From contig CAKZON010000069.1 in NCBI GenBank assembly GCA_937136425.1, forward strand, positions 248,001 to 312,000: 64,000 bases of DNA, written 5' to 3'. Below are positions 40,407 through 49,051 of this stretch, in pieces. Source of the stretch: an uncultured Crocinitomix sp. (GTDB lineage Bacteria; Bacteroidota; Bacteroidia; Flavobacteriales_D; Crocinitomicaceae). Every line of letters starts with the position of its first letter. The stretch's first letter is position 1. A program made the translations under genes and the position numbers. Under the pieces are notes generated by a model. That model searched no databases. It had not been told where the DNA came from and was given only the letters and a program-made list of their open reading frames with translations.

Positions 40407-40415
40407 TTTGTAATT

Positions 40416-40458
40416 TTAGGACAAGTTTACCAATAATATTTAATTAGGACAAGTTTAC
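40416..40458. promoter_or_regulatory. Two direct repeats TTAGGACAAGTTTAC, candidate TetR operator
   Basis: Identical 15-base copies at 40416-40430 and 40444-40458 (28 bases apart) lie in the 54-base gap between the divergent hydrolase and TetR genes. The right copy ends 2 bases before the TetR start, so it overlaps the ribosome-binding region. Repression of both genes is inferred. Confidence 0.6.
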
Positions 40459-40460
40459 TA

Positions 40461-41084
40461 ATGAATAAAAAAAAGAAAATAATTACAGAAGCGGCCAAAA
40501 CTTTGTTTAACGAAAAGGGTTACAGCCAAGTAACCATTAGAATGATTGCGTTAAAATTGGAAATGAGTTCAGGAAACCTTAATTATCATTACCAAAAGCG
40601 GGAGGATATTTTTGAAGCACTATATTTTGAAATGGTTGCGGCATTTGATGAAAGGCTTGCAATGCTGCAGAATGTTGAGGTATCAATAAAGCAAATAAGA
40701 GACGATATTGAGCAAAGTATGCTTAGAATGATTGATTATAAATTTTTCTGGACTGATTTATACAACCTATTAAGCGTAAGTGATAAGGTTAAAAAGCATT
40801 TTCAAGAGGTTTATAAAAATAGAATTGTCGGATGTTTAGTGTTGTTTGAAAAGTTGAAAAAGCAAGAATTAATGAGAAGCGCATCTTTCAAACTAGAATA
40901 TGATTTACTGGCAGAACAAATTGTGAATTATGGAAATACGTGGTTGTATGCTTCTAATTTATACGCCAAAAACAATGAGAATATTGACAAAGCAGCAAAT
41001 ACGCTTTTAAGCTTTTTTTATCCTTATTTAACGCCTAAAGGACAGTTAGAATTTAAAAAGGAAATTCCCGTTTTTTTTGACTAA
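40461..41084 (+). CDS. TetR-family transcription regulator
   Basis: The N-terminal 47 residues are the TetR DNA-binding domain (ITEAAKTLFNEKGYSQVTIR, MIALKLEMSSGNLNYHYQKR, EDIFEALYFEM). The remaining 150 residues form a helical ligand-binding domain with many aromatic residues (FFWTDLYNLLSVSDKVKKHF). Ligand unknown. It is divergent from the hydrolase with direct repeats in the gap. Confidence 0.92.
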   Translation: MNKKKKIITEAAKTLFNEKGYSQVTIRMIALKLEMSSGNLNYHYQKREDIFEALYFEMVAAFDERLAMLQNVEVSIKQIRDDIEQSMLRMIDYKFFWTDLYNLLSVSDKVKKHFQEVYKNRIVGCLVLFEKLKKQELMRSASFKLEYDLLAEQIVNYGNTWLYASNLYAKNNENIDKAANTLLSFFYPYLTPKGQLEFKKEIPVFFD

Positions 41085-41120
41085 AGCTTGCATAAATAAA
41101 TGGAATGAGGATAGTAAAAC

Positions 41121-43232
41121 CTAGGTTTCTTCAAAACCAACATTAAAGTCATCTGTTAAGGTGAGTCGTCCATTAATTTTTTGGTCTGTTCCCGCACGAT
41201 AAAAACCTTTAATGACGGTGGTTTTCTTTTTATCAATAAGATCTACTGTTTGTTTTTCCGTCAATTTTTTCCCCATCATAACAAAAGGAACTAGGAAATC
41301 ACACCCTGATTTATGATTAGAGCATCCGTAAGCCTTTTTTCCGGTAATAAGTGAACCATTATCGCATTTAGGACAATTAAGGTCGGCTATGGTCTTTTTT
41401 TGAGCTTTAGCTCTGGGTTTCTTCTTTTTTTCTTTTGCCGCATTCTCGTCATAAAGGGCTACGGTCTTTCCTTTAGATAGCATCACCTCATTGGTTAGGT
41501 CAACCACCATTTGAATCAATTCTTTACGAAAGAGCTTAACATCATACTCGCCGTTTTCAATGAGGCGTAGTTTTTTCTCCCATTGCCCTGTTAGTTCTGC
41601 CGATTTTAAAAGGTCTGATTGTATAACATCAATTAACCCGACACCAGTAACTGTAGCATGAATGTTTTTCTTCTTTTTTTCTAGGTATTTGCGTCTAAAA
41701 AGTGTTTCAATAATATTGGCTCGGGTAGATGGTCGTCCAATTCCATTTTCCTTCATGGCCTCACGTAATTCGTCATCATCTACATTTTTTCCTGCAGATT
41801 CCATGGCACGTAATAGTGTTGCCTCCGTAAAGTATTTTGGTGGCCGTGTTTCTTTTTCTTGAATCTCTGGTTCATGCGGTCCAGATTCTCCTTCAGTAAA
41901 AGTGGGCATTATATTTTCGTCGTCCTTCCCTTTAGATTCTTTCTTTTCATTAGCAAAAACCTCGCGCCATCCTGGTTTCAAAATTTGTTTACCAGTTGCT
42001 TTAAATTCAACTTTTTCAACATTTCCAATTACTGTAGTGTTGGATACAATACAATCTGGATAAAAAGCAGCAATAAAACGTTTGGTAATTACCGCATATA
42101 TTTTTTGCTCATCAGGATTAATGCCTGAAGGTGGAATACCTGTTGGAATAATTGCGTGGTGATCTGTTACTTTATTATCGTTAAAAACCTTTTTAGATTT
42201 AGGAATAGGTTTGTCTAATAACGGAGCTGTTAACTGCGAGTAAAAATTAAGTCCCTGTAAAATTTTAGGAATTTTAGGGTGAATATCTTCTGATAAGAAG
42301 GTTGTATCAACACGCGGATACGTCACCAATTTTTTCTCATATAAACCTTGAACAAGTTTTAAAGTTTGCTCTGCCGAAAAAGCAAAACGGTTATTTCCTT
42401 CTACCTGTAATGAGGTTAAGTCAAATAGGCGAGGAGGTGATTCTTTTCCTTCTTTTTGAGTATATTCTTTAATGTGAAAATCTTTACCTTTCACATATTC
42501 CACGGCTTTTTGCGATTTTTCTTTATCGGTTAGTTTGCCAATGGTTGATGAGAATAAAACATCTCTATATTTTGTTTTTAGCTCCCAATATTTGGAGGCC
42601 TTAAAGTTTTCAATTGTTTTTTGGCGCTCAACAATCATTGCAAGGGTTGGGGTTTGTACCCGCCCAATTGATAATACTTGCTTGTTTTGTCCATATTTTA
42701 GGGTGTACAATCTGGTTGCGTTCATACCCAACAACCAGTCACCAACTGCTCTAGAACTTCCAGCAGCATATAAATTTAAAAACTCGTCTCCATCTTTTAG
42801 GTTGCCAAATCCTTCACGAATGGCTTCTTCTGTTAGTGAAGAAATCCACAAACGCTTAATGGGTTTTTTGTTTTTAGCCTTTAACAATACCCATTGTTGA
42901 ATGAGTTCCCCTTCTTGGCCGGCATCACCGCAGTTTATCACTTCGTTGCAGCGTTGCACTAGGCTTTCGATTACTCTAAACTGCTTTTGAGCGCTTGAGC
43001 TTTCTGTGAGTTTGATTCCAAATGTGGATGGAATCATGGGCAAGGTGGCCAAATTCCACCATTTCCACATGCCAGTATAGTCGTGCGGCTCTTTTAAAGT
43101 ACATAAATGACCATAGGTCCATGAAACCCAATAGCCATTACCTTCGAAATAGCCATCCTTTTTTAGTTTGGCTCCTAATATTGCGGCAATTTCTCGCGCA
43201 ACGCTTGGTTTCTCGGCAATGCAAAGTTTCAT
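41121..43232 (-). CDS. topB: DNA topoisomerase III (type IA)
   Basis: A 703-residue protein with N-terminal Toprim (KLCIAEKPSVAREIAAILGA with the catalytic Glu, NCGDAGQEGELIQQWVLLKA, where the usual Arg of the DAGREGELI motif is Gln). Then come SIGRVQTPTLAMI, the active-site tyrosine segment LVTYPRVDTTFLSEDI at about residue 308, and FTEATLLRAMESAG ... GIGRPSTRANIIETL. The last 80 residues hold a CPKCD...CSNHKSGCDF zinc ribbon. It relaxes and decatenates DNA. Full length. Confidence 0.97.
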   Translation of the reverse strand: MKLCIAEKPSVAREIAAILGAKLKKDGYFEGNGYWVSWTYGHLCTLKEPHDYTGMWKWWNLATLPMIPSTFGIKLTESSSAQKQFRVIESLVQRCNEVINCGDAGQEGELIQQWVLLKAKNKKPIKRLWISSLTEEAIREGFGNLKDGDEFLNLYAAGSSRAVGDWLLGMNATRLYTLKYGQNKQVLSIGRVQTPTLAMIVERQKTIENFKASKYWELKTKYRDVLFSSTIGKLTDKEKSQKAVEYVKGKDFHIKEYTQKEGKESPPRLFDLTSLQVEGNNRFAFSAEQTLKLVQGLYEKKLVTYPRVDTTFLSEDIHPKIPKILQGLNFYSQLTAPLLDKPIPKSKKVFNDNKVTDHHAIIPTGIPPSGINPDEQKIYAVITKRFIAAFYPDCIVSNTTVIGNVEKVEFKATGKQILKPGWREVFANEKKESKGKDDENIMPTFTEGESGPHEPEIQEKETRPPKYFTEATLLRAMESAGKNVDDDELREAMKENGIGRPSTRANIIETLFRRKYLEKKKKNIHATVTGVGLIDVIQSDLLKSAELTGQWEKKLRLIENGEYDVKLFRKELIQMVVDLTNEVMLSKGKTVALYDENAAKEKKKKPRAKAQKKTIADLNCPKCDNGSLITGKKAYGCSNHKSGCDFLVPFVMMGKKLTEKQTVDLIDKKKTTVIKGFYRAGTDQKINGRLTLTDDFNVGFEET

Positions 43233-43254
43233 TCTTTATAAACTGAATTTTATT

Positions 43255-43782
43255 TTATGGTTTTGTGAATTTATAGACCTCAAATGCATATTTGTTTTTT
43301 TCATCAATGCTATGTTGCATTATGCATTCTTTGTTCCATTTTGTTTCGTCAATAGCAGGGAAATAGGTGTCACCGTCAAAACTTTCATCAATATAAGTGA
43401 CATACATTTCATCCAATAAATCATTCTCCATGCAGTAGGCATAAATTTGCCCGCCACCAATAATAAAAAGGTCTTTTTCTTCAGCCGTTGGCGCATGGTT
43501 TTTGTAGTGATCCAATGCCGCCTCAACAGAATTGAAAACAACACAATCAGGATGAGAAAAGGTTTTGCTTCTTGTAATTACAACATTAATTCGGTTAGAA
43601 AGTGGGCGGTATTTTAAGGGAATAGAATCCCAATTGCGACGCCCCATAATTACAACATGCTCTTTTGTACTTTGAGTAAAAAAACGCATATCTGCAGGCA
43701 AGTGCCAGATTAAATCATTGTCTTTTCCAATGACATCATTTTTTGCTTTTGCAACAATTAATTTAACTTTCATATCCATCAA
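43255..43782 (-). CDS. folA: Dihydrofolate reductase
   Basis: A 175-residue DHFR. Motifs: KLIVAKAKNDVIGKDNDLIW (with NADPH and substrate contacts), HLPADMRFFTQSTKEHVVIM then GRRNWDSIP, NVVITRSKTF, DLFIIGGGQIYAYCM and DTYFPAI. The acidic residue of the LPADMRFF helix is the proton-relay Asp. It converts dihydrofolate to tetrahydrofolate with NADPH. The gene starts 3 bases after thyA ends, so the two are co-transcribed; ATG codons at 43782, 43779 and 43773 compete. Confidence 0.96.
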   Translation of the reverse strand: MMDMKVKLIVAKAKNDVIGKDNDLIWHLPADMRFFTQSTKEHVVIMGRRNWDSIPLKYRPLSNRINVVITRSKTFSHPDCVVFNSVEAALDHYKNHAPTAEEKDLFIIGGGQIYAYCMENDLLDEMYVTYIDESFDGDTYFPAIDETKWNKECIMQHSIDEKNKYAFEVYKFTKP

Positions 43783-43785
43783 TTT

Positions 43786-44610
43786 TTAAACAGAAACAAC
43801 ACCTTTAATTAATGGATGATATTCATAATTAACCAATTCAAAATCCTCATATTTAAAATCAAAAATTGATTTAATATTAGGGTTCATTTTCATGGTTGGT
43901 AATGGTTTCGGGTCTCTGCTCAATTGCAAATCTACCTGTTCACGCAAATTATTGTAAACATGTACATCTCCAAATGAATGGATAAAATCTCCAGCTTCTA
44001 AGTCGCAAACTTGTGCAACCATCATGGTAAGTAAAGCATAAGATGCTATGTTAAAAGGAACTCCTAAAAACACATCTGCACTTCTTTGATATAATTGACA
44101 AGATAATTTTCCGTCAGCCACATAAAATTGAAAAAAGGCATGGCAAGGAGGTAAAGCAGCCTTATTATTGGCTACATTCTCTTCGAATGATACAGAAGTG
44201 TCTGGCATAACACTTGGGTTCCAAGCTGAAACCATGATGCGTCTGCTGTCAGGATTGTTTTTAATTTGATCGATTACATTTTGTAACTGATCAATGCCTT
44301 CGTTATTCCAATTGCGCCATTGTGCGCCATAAACTGGACCTAAATCACCGTTGGAATTAGCCCAAGCATCCCAAATTTTTACACCATTATCATTTAAATA
44401 CTTAATGTTAGTATCACCCTTAATAAACCATAACAATTCATGAATGATTGATTTTAAATGCAACTTTTTGGTGGTAACCATAGGGAAACCTTTAGACAAG
44501 TCAAAGCGCATTTGATGGCCAAAAATACTTTTGGTTCCGGTACCTGTACGGTCTCCTTTTTCTACACCTGTGTCTTTAATAAGTTGGAGTAATTCCAAGT
44601 AGTTTTGCAT
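43786..44610 (-). CDS. thyA: Thymidylate synthase
   Basis: A 274-residue ThyA. Motifs: [77 protein letters not shown] (catalytic Cys in PPCHAF), [20 protein letters not shown] and DVHVYNN. It converts dUMP and methylene-tetrahydrofolate to dTMP and dihydrofolate, which the adjacent folA product recycles. A long insertion ([13 protein letters not shown]) before the Cys loop is common in this phylum. Confidence 0.97.
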   Translation of the reverse strand: MQNYLELLQLIKDTGVEKGDRTGTGTKSIFGHQMRFDLSKGFPMVTTKKLHLKSIIHELLWFIKGDTNIKYLNDNGVKIWDAWANSNGDLGPVYGAQWRNWNNEGIDQLQNVIDQIKNNPDSRRIMVSAWNPSVMPDTSVSFEENVANNKAALPPCHAFFQFYVADGKLSCQLYQRSADVFLGVPFNIASYALLTMMVAQVCDLEAGDFIHSFGDVHVYNNLREQVDLQLSRDPKPLPTMKMNPNIKSIFDFKYEDFELVNYEYHPLIKGVVSV

Positions 44611-44775
44611 ATCGAAAAAATTAGCTGCATAAAGTTAAATGTTTGCTCCATCATTGTGGCATACATTGTGCATTAAAAATTAAACAATGCTGCTGTATTT
44701 ATTAACAATAGTTGCGAAACCATTGCTAGCCAGTTACATTTGAGTATTTTAATCCAGGAAAGGATATTGAAAACT

Positions 44776-45168
44776 ATGAAAGAATCTATTATCGTATTAT
44801 TTACACTGTTTTTAGCTATAAATATTAAAGCGCAAGATTTGCCAAAAAGCTGCTACGGTAGTTATGCTGGTGAAATGCCAGGGTATAGTGTAGAGGTTGA
44901 TGGAGCATCAATTGAAATTGACAAGCATGATGTTTATGTTACTGTTAGTGAAGATGAGGTGATTTATGTAGGTGGAAATTTAGAGTTGTCAGGAACTTAT
45001 ACGGTGTATAAGCAAAGCAAACATGAGTATGTAATTAAGTCTATTTTGACCAACGGAAAATCACTGACTTATGAGTTGAATTTGATTTGGAATAAAAAGG
45101 AAGAGAAGATATATATTACGCCTAAAAATGGGCAGTCTCAAGCGCAGTTAGAGAAGTTAGATGATTAA
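44776..45168 (+). CDS. Small secreted hypothetical protein
   Basis: The start chosen is the ATG at 44776 (MKESIIVLFTLFLAINIKAQ), a signal peptide. A TTG start at 44740 would add 12 residues. The mature 110 residues are strand-rich (YVTVSEDEVIYVGGNLELSG, TYTVYKQSKHEYVIKSILTN) with one cysteine and no family. Its stop overlaps the stop of the convergent cyclase gene (TTAA). Probably periplasmic. Confidence 0.8.
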   Translation: MKESIIVLFTLFLAINIKAQDLPKSCYGSYAGEMPGYSVEVDGASIEIDKHDVYVTVSEDEVIYVGGNLELSGTYTVYKQSKHEYVIKSILTNGKSLTYELNLIWNKKEEKIYITPKNGQSQAQLEKLDD

Positions 45169-48100
45169 TCTTTGTACTCATTTCGCGCATAGCGCTCTTC
45201 GATTTCTCGAATGTGTTTTTCTTTTTTAGCTTGACGTAACTTAATGGCAGATTTTGTAAAGTAGGTGTGTTGATTCAGGAATTTGATTTGAATCTCATCC
45301 CATAAACGGTCACTATCTAATTTACCATGTTCGCGCAGTTCACGACGTAAATAGTCAGCAATTACATGAAAATCATCACGTCCTAAATAGTCCAAATCTG
45401 CATCACACATAATTTGTTCTAAATGTGTTTTTGGACTTTGAGGAATTTCAGTAGACTTGATTAAACCGTCTATAATATCTAATTGCGTATCGGTATAGCC
45501 GTATTTCGGCAATATAGCACGCGCCATTCTAATTCCAATATCTTCGTTCTTGTCGTATTGTTCAACAAAACCAGCATCATGATAAGTAGCAGCAGATTTG
45601 AGCAAGAAAAGATCTTCATCTGTAATTCCTTCCATAATTGCTAAACGTTCCACGGCTTGCGTTACATCAATGGTGTGGTTAATGCTGTGATAAAGTAGTT
45701 TTGGAGAAAGCGCATCCTCTAATATTTTCATAATATGACGCTCTGCTTTCATGTAGTTAATTGAGCTGTAAAGGTGCAAATCTACAATCTTCCAAAAATC
45801 TTCATTTGGAACAAGTCCTTCTCCGTCAATAGAAAGTTCGGGTTTAATGCCTTTCACGTAGAACATATCTAGCATCCCTTTGTGCTTCGTTTGAATTTTT
45901 CCACGATAAACACAGTCAAAATAAGGGGCAATAAATTCGTAAGTATTACCAGATACATTTACGGTGCCAGGTTGGCCGTGCATCTCCATTCGTTGTGCCT
46001 GGTTAACAGTAGACCCCCAAATATCATAGGCGAATCGTTTCAATCCAATTACACCAGCAATGACCTCTCCCGTATTAATTCCAATTCTAATTTTCCAAGA
46101 TTGCTCTCCACGTTTTTTCGCATCTTCAGAAAACTTAATCATGAAGTTTTTAATTTCCAATGCGGCTAAAGTAACCTCTATTGCATTACTCTTGTTTCGA
46201 ATTGGAACCCCACCAGCGCACATATATGAATCACCAATGGTTTTAATCTTTTCAAGATCATATTTCTCAATAATCTCATCAAAAGCTGAGAAATAATCAT
46301 CCAATTGTTGCACCAATTCTTGCGGTTTCATATCCTCCGCAATTTTAGAGAATCCGACAAAATCTGTAAAGAGTACGGATACATTTTTGTAATAACGCGC
46401 CTTAGATCTTCCTTTGTTTTTAAGCTCCTCGGCTGTACCTACAGGTAAAATGTTTAAGAGTAATTGCTCTACTTTTTCTTTCTCTTTTTCAAGCAGTTCA
46501 TTTTGATGCTCAATTTTTGCTTTTTGAATTTCAACTTTTTGTTTTTGGTCTTGAATCTTTTTACTTTGTTCAGTAACCTGTCTTGTTCGTTTTACAACTT
46601 CAATTTCTAGTCGAACTTTTTGTCTTCTTATTTTGTCAATTCTTCTTCTATAAAAGAACAATCCAAGTGCAATTAATAGTATTCCAACTAAAATTCTAAA
46701 CCACCAAGTAAGCCAAAATGGTGGAGTAATGTTTATAGTAACTGTAGTAGGTTCGTCAGACCAAACGCCATCTGCACTTTGTGCAAACACTTCTAAGAGA
46801 TAGGTGCCATGATCAATATTCATGTAAGTTACCTTATTCTCTTGATCAAGGTAACTGTATTCCGCCTCGTGCCCCTCTAACCGGTATTTATATCTGTTTT
46901 GCTCAGGGTTAGAGTAATTAGTAGCCGCAAACTCAAAGGTAAGGTCGTTTTGATTGTAGTTAAGCTCTAAAACGTCTGTAACAAGAATGTTTTCTGCAAT
47001 TATTTTTCGCGATTTACTGTTTTTGGCAGACAAGGTAATTTCAGAAACAATTGCTTTTGGTGGGTTCGGATTAATGGTAATTGCTTTCGGGTCGAAAATA
47101 TTATATCCCTTAATACCGCCAAAATAAAGTAACCCTTTAGATGTTTTTAAATAAGCCCCAGTATTAAATTCATTACTTTGTAATCCATCTTTAACACTGT
47201 AGGTTGTAAATTGCTCTGTTATTGGGTTGAATTTTGAAATTCCTTTATTGGTACTTGCCCAAATCAATCCTTCATCATCTTCCAACAATCCATAAATTAC
47301 ATTGTTTGATAATCCTTCAGATTCTGTATAATTCTTAGTTTCTCTAGAGACTAAATCTAATTTTTTAATTCCTTCACCATAAGTTCCCAACCACATGCTG
47401 CCAGGTTCGGTTTGAAGCAAGCAAGTAATGTGCGCATTAGATTCGTCATGATCTTTAATATTGCAATACTCAAAATCAAAACTGTTTTCTGAATTTTCGT
47501 GAACTGCATATAGTCCTTTATTACTTGTAACTACCCATGTTTGATCAGAAAGGTCTTTATAAATTACTTTAACAGATCCTTCTCCAAGTCCATTACCGCT
47601 CGCATAAAATCCAAATTCCTTGGTTGATTTGTCTATAATTGTTAGCCCTTCTCGCGAAGCAATCCAAAGCCGATTAGAATCTGCTGGAATAATGGCATAA
47701 ACACGAACATCTCTACTAATATCATCTGGCAAAAATTCCAGTGGTTTAAGTTCGCTTTTAAGCGTTTGTGAGTCAAGAATATTAAGAATGTAAACACCAT
47801 CTTCATAACCCAACCAAATTTTATCATCACTCTCTACATAAATAGACAATAAGCGGTGGGTCGCATTTATATCTCTAACGATATGGTAATACTTTTGCTT
47901 TTCGTAGTTGTAAACCGTTAAATCCTTTTTAGTTCCAATATAGGTATTACCTATATTGTCCTCTGCAAAGGACCATACACTATAATCAATCAACCCTTTG
48001 GCGGGATCATTGTTTAAGGATATGGTGGTAAAGCCTTGCTTATATTTATCGAACTTGGAAATACCTTGTTCGGTTCCAATCCAAAAAACGCCTGATTCAT

Positions 48101-49046
48101 CCTCATAAATGCATGAAATATCATTATCGGCAATTGATGAATTATCTAGTGGGTTATTTTGATATTGCGAAATTATTTGACGATCATCTTCTGTTTGCTG
48201 AATCAAAAATAAACCTGCGGCCTCAGTTCCTACCCAGGCGTTATTCTCATCTTCTATATAAATACAGTTGACACTGCCGTAGCGTATGTCAGTATATTCT
48301 GTATAAACTTGAAGTCTTTTATCCTTGTCAACATAAAAGAGTCCCTTTTTGGTTAAAACCATTATGTCTCCATTGGCAGTTTCGTAAAAATCATTAACTG
48401 GCGCAATGGTGAAAATGGAATTATAATCAATGGGTTTAAACTTCTTATAAGGATATTCTGAATAATAGGTTTCTCCAGATTCTGTTCCTACCCACAGTTG
48501 GTTGTTCTTGTCAATATATATTGCACTTAATTCTGAATTTCCTTCGACAGATTTGATGGTTTCAATCTTTTTACTTTTTAAGTTAATTTTATTGATTCCG
48601 TTTTTTTCAGTCAAAGCCCAGAGGTTGCCATCTCTGTCAAACGTAAGGGAAGTAAAAATATAACCGTTTAATTTAGGGAAAGTGGTTCTACTTATGCGCT
48701 CAACACTATAGTCTTTCGAGTCCATTTTACCAATGCCACGATTGGTTCCAAACCAGAGCATTCCATCCATATCTTTATCCAGAAAATGGATATAATTATT
48801 AGGAATTGAATTTGCATCAACAGGATTGTTTTTGAACGTTTTAAAAGTGTATCCGTCGTAACGGTTAATCCCATCTTGGGTAGATATCCAAATGAACCCA
48901 TAAGGATCTTGCACAATTCCAGTAACAGAACTTTGAGAAAGACCGTCGTCTAACGAATAGGTGTCAAACTTGATGGTTTTTTGCTGCCCGAAAGAGCTTA
49001 CCGATAACAGAAGTAGCAGTATGAGGCGGGACAGTTTTTTTATCAT
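45165..49046 (-). CDS. Propeller-Y_Y_Y-class III cyclase-HD fusion signalling protein
   Basis: A 1293-residue protein. Signal peptide, then a two-component-regulator-type beta-propeller to about residue 660 (SSVTGIVQDPYGFIWISTQD, then GINRYDG; later DEGLIWASTNKGISKFNP). A Y_Y_Y domain to about 775 (YLLEVFAQSADGVWSDEPTT), a transmembrane helix near 780-800, a coiled coil to about 870, and a class III cyclase near 885-1065 (SVLFTDFVGFSKIAEDM with metal Asp; KTIGDSYMCAGGVP; DIWGSTVNQAQRME) follow. An HD domain spans about 1115-1260 (YHSINHTIDVTQAVERLAIM; ATYHDAGFV). It probably senses an outside ligand and makes cNMP. The HD part could degrade or bind a nucleotide. It is the last gene of a four-gene operon. 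Confidence 0.92.
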   Translation of the reverse strand: MIKKLSRLILLLLLSVSSFGQQKTIKFDTYSLDDGLSQSSVTGIVQDPYGFIWISTQDGINRYDGYTFKTFKNNPVDANSIPNNYIHFLDKDMDGMLWFGTNRGIGKMDSKDYSVERISRTTFPKLNGYIFTSLTFDRDGNLWALTEKNGINKINLKSKKIETIKSVEGNSELSAIYIDKNNQLWVGTESGETYYSEYPYKKFKPIDYNSIFTIAPVNDFYETANGDIMVLTKKGLFYVDKDKRLQVYTEYTDIRYGSVNCIYIEDENNAWVGTEAAGLFLIQQTEDDRQIISQYQNNPLDNSSIADNDISCIYEDESGVFWIGTEQGISKFDKYKQGFTTISLNNDPAKGLIDYSVWSFAEDNIGNTYIGTKKDLTVYNYEKQKYYHIVRDINATHRLLSIYVESDDKIWLGYEDGVYILNILDSQTLKSELKPLEFLPDDISRDVRVYAIIPADSNRLWIASREGLTIIDKSTKEFGFYASGNGLGEGSVKVIYKDLSDQTWVVTSNKGLYAVHENSENSFDFEYCNIKDHDESNAHITCLLQTEPGSMWLGTYGEGIKKLDLVSRETKNYTESEGLSNNVIYGLLEDDEGLIWASTNKGISKFNPITEQFTTYSVKDGLQSNEFNTGAYLKTSKGLLYFGGIKGYNIFDPKAITINPNPPKAIVSEITLSAKNSKSRKIIAENILVTDVLELNYNQNDLTFEFAATNYSNPEQNRYKYRLEGHEAEYSYLDQENKVTYMNIDHGTYLLEVFAQSADGVWSDEPTTVTINITPPFWLTWWFRILVGILLIALGLFFYRRRIDKIRRQKVRLEIEVVKRTRQVTEQSKKIQDQKQKVEIQKAKIEHQNELLEKEKEKVEQLLLNILPVGTAEELKNKGRSKARYYKNVSVLFTDFVGFSKIAEDMKPQELVQQLDDYFSAFDEIIEKYDLEKIKTIGDSYMCAGGVPIRNKSNAIEVTLAALEIKNFMIKFSEDAKKRGEQSWKIRIGINTGEVIAGVIGLKRFAYDIWGSTVNQAQRMEMHGQPGTVNVSGNTYEFIAPYFDCVYRGKIQTKHKGMLDMFYVKGIKPELSIDGEGLVPNEDFWKIVDLHLYSSINYMKAERHIMKILEDALSPKLLYHSINHTIDVTQAVERLAIMEGITDEDLFLLKSAATYHDAGFVEQYDKNEDIGIRMARAILPKYGYTDTQLDIIDGLIKSTEIPQSPKTHLEQIMCDADLDYLGRDDFHVIADYLRRELREHGKLDSDRLWDEIQIKFLNQHTYFTKSAIKLRQAKKEKHIREIEERYARNEYKD

Positions 49047-49051
49047 TGGGT

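Noticed and set aside
40461..41084. CRISPR or phage-related regulator
   Set aside because: The protein is a normal TetR with a local target; no CRISPR repeats or phage genes exist in the window.
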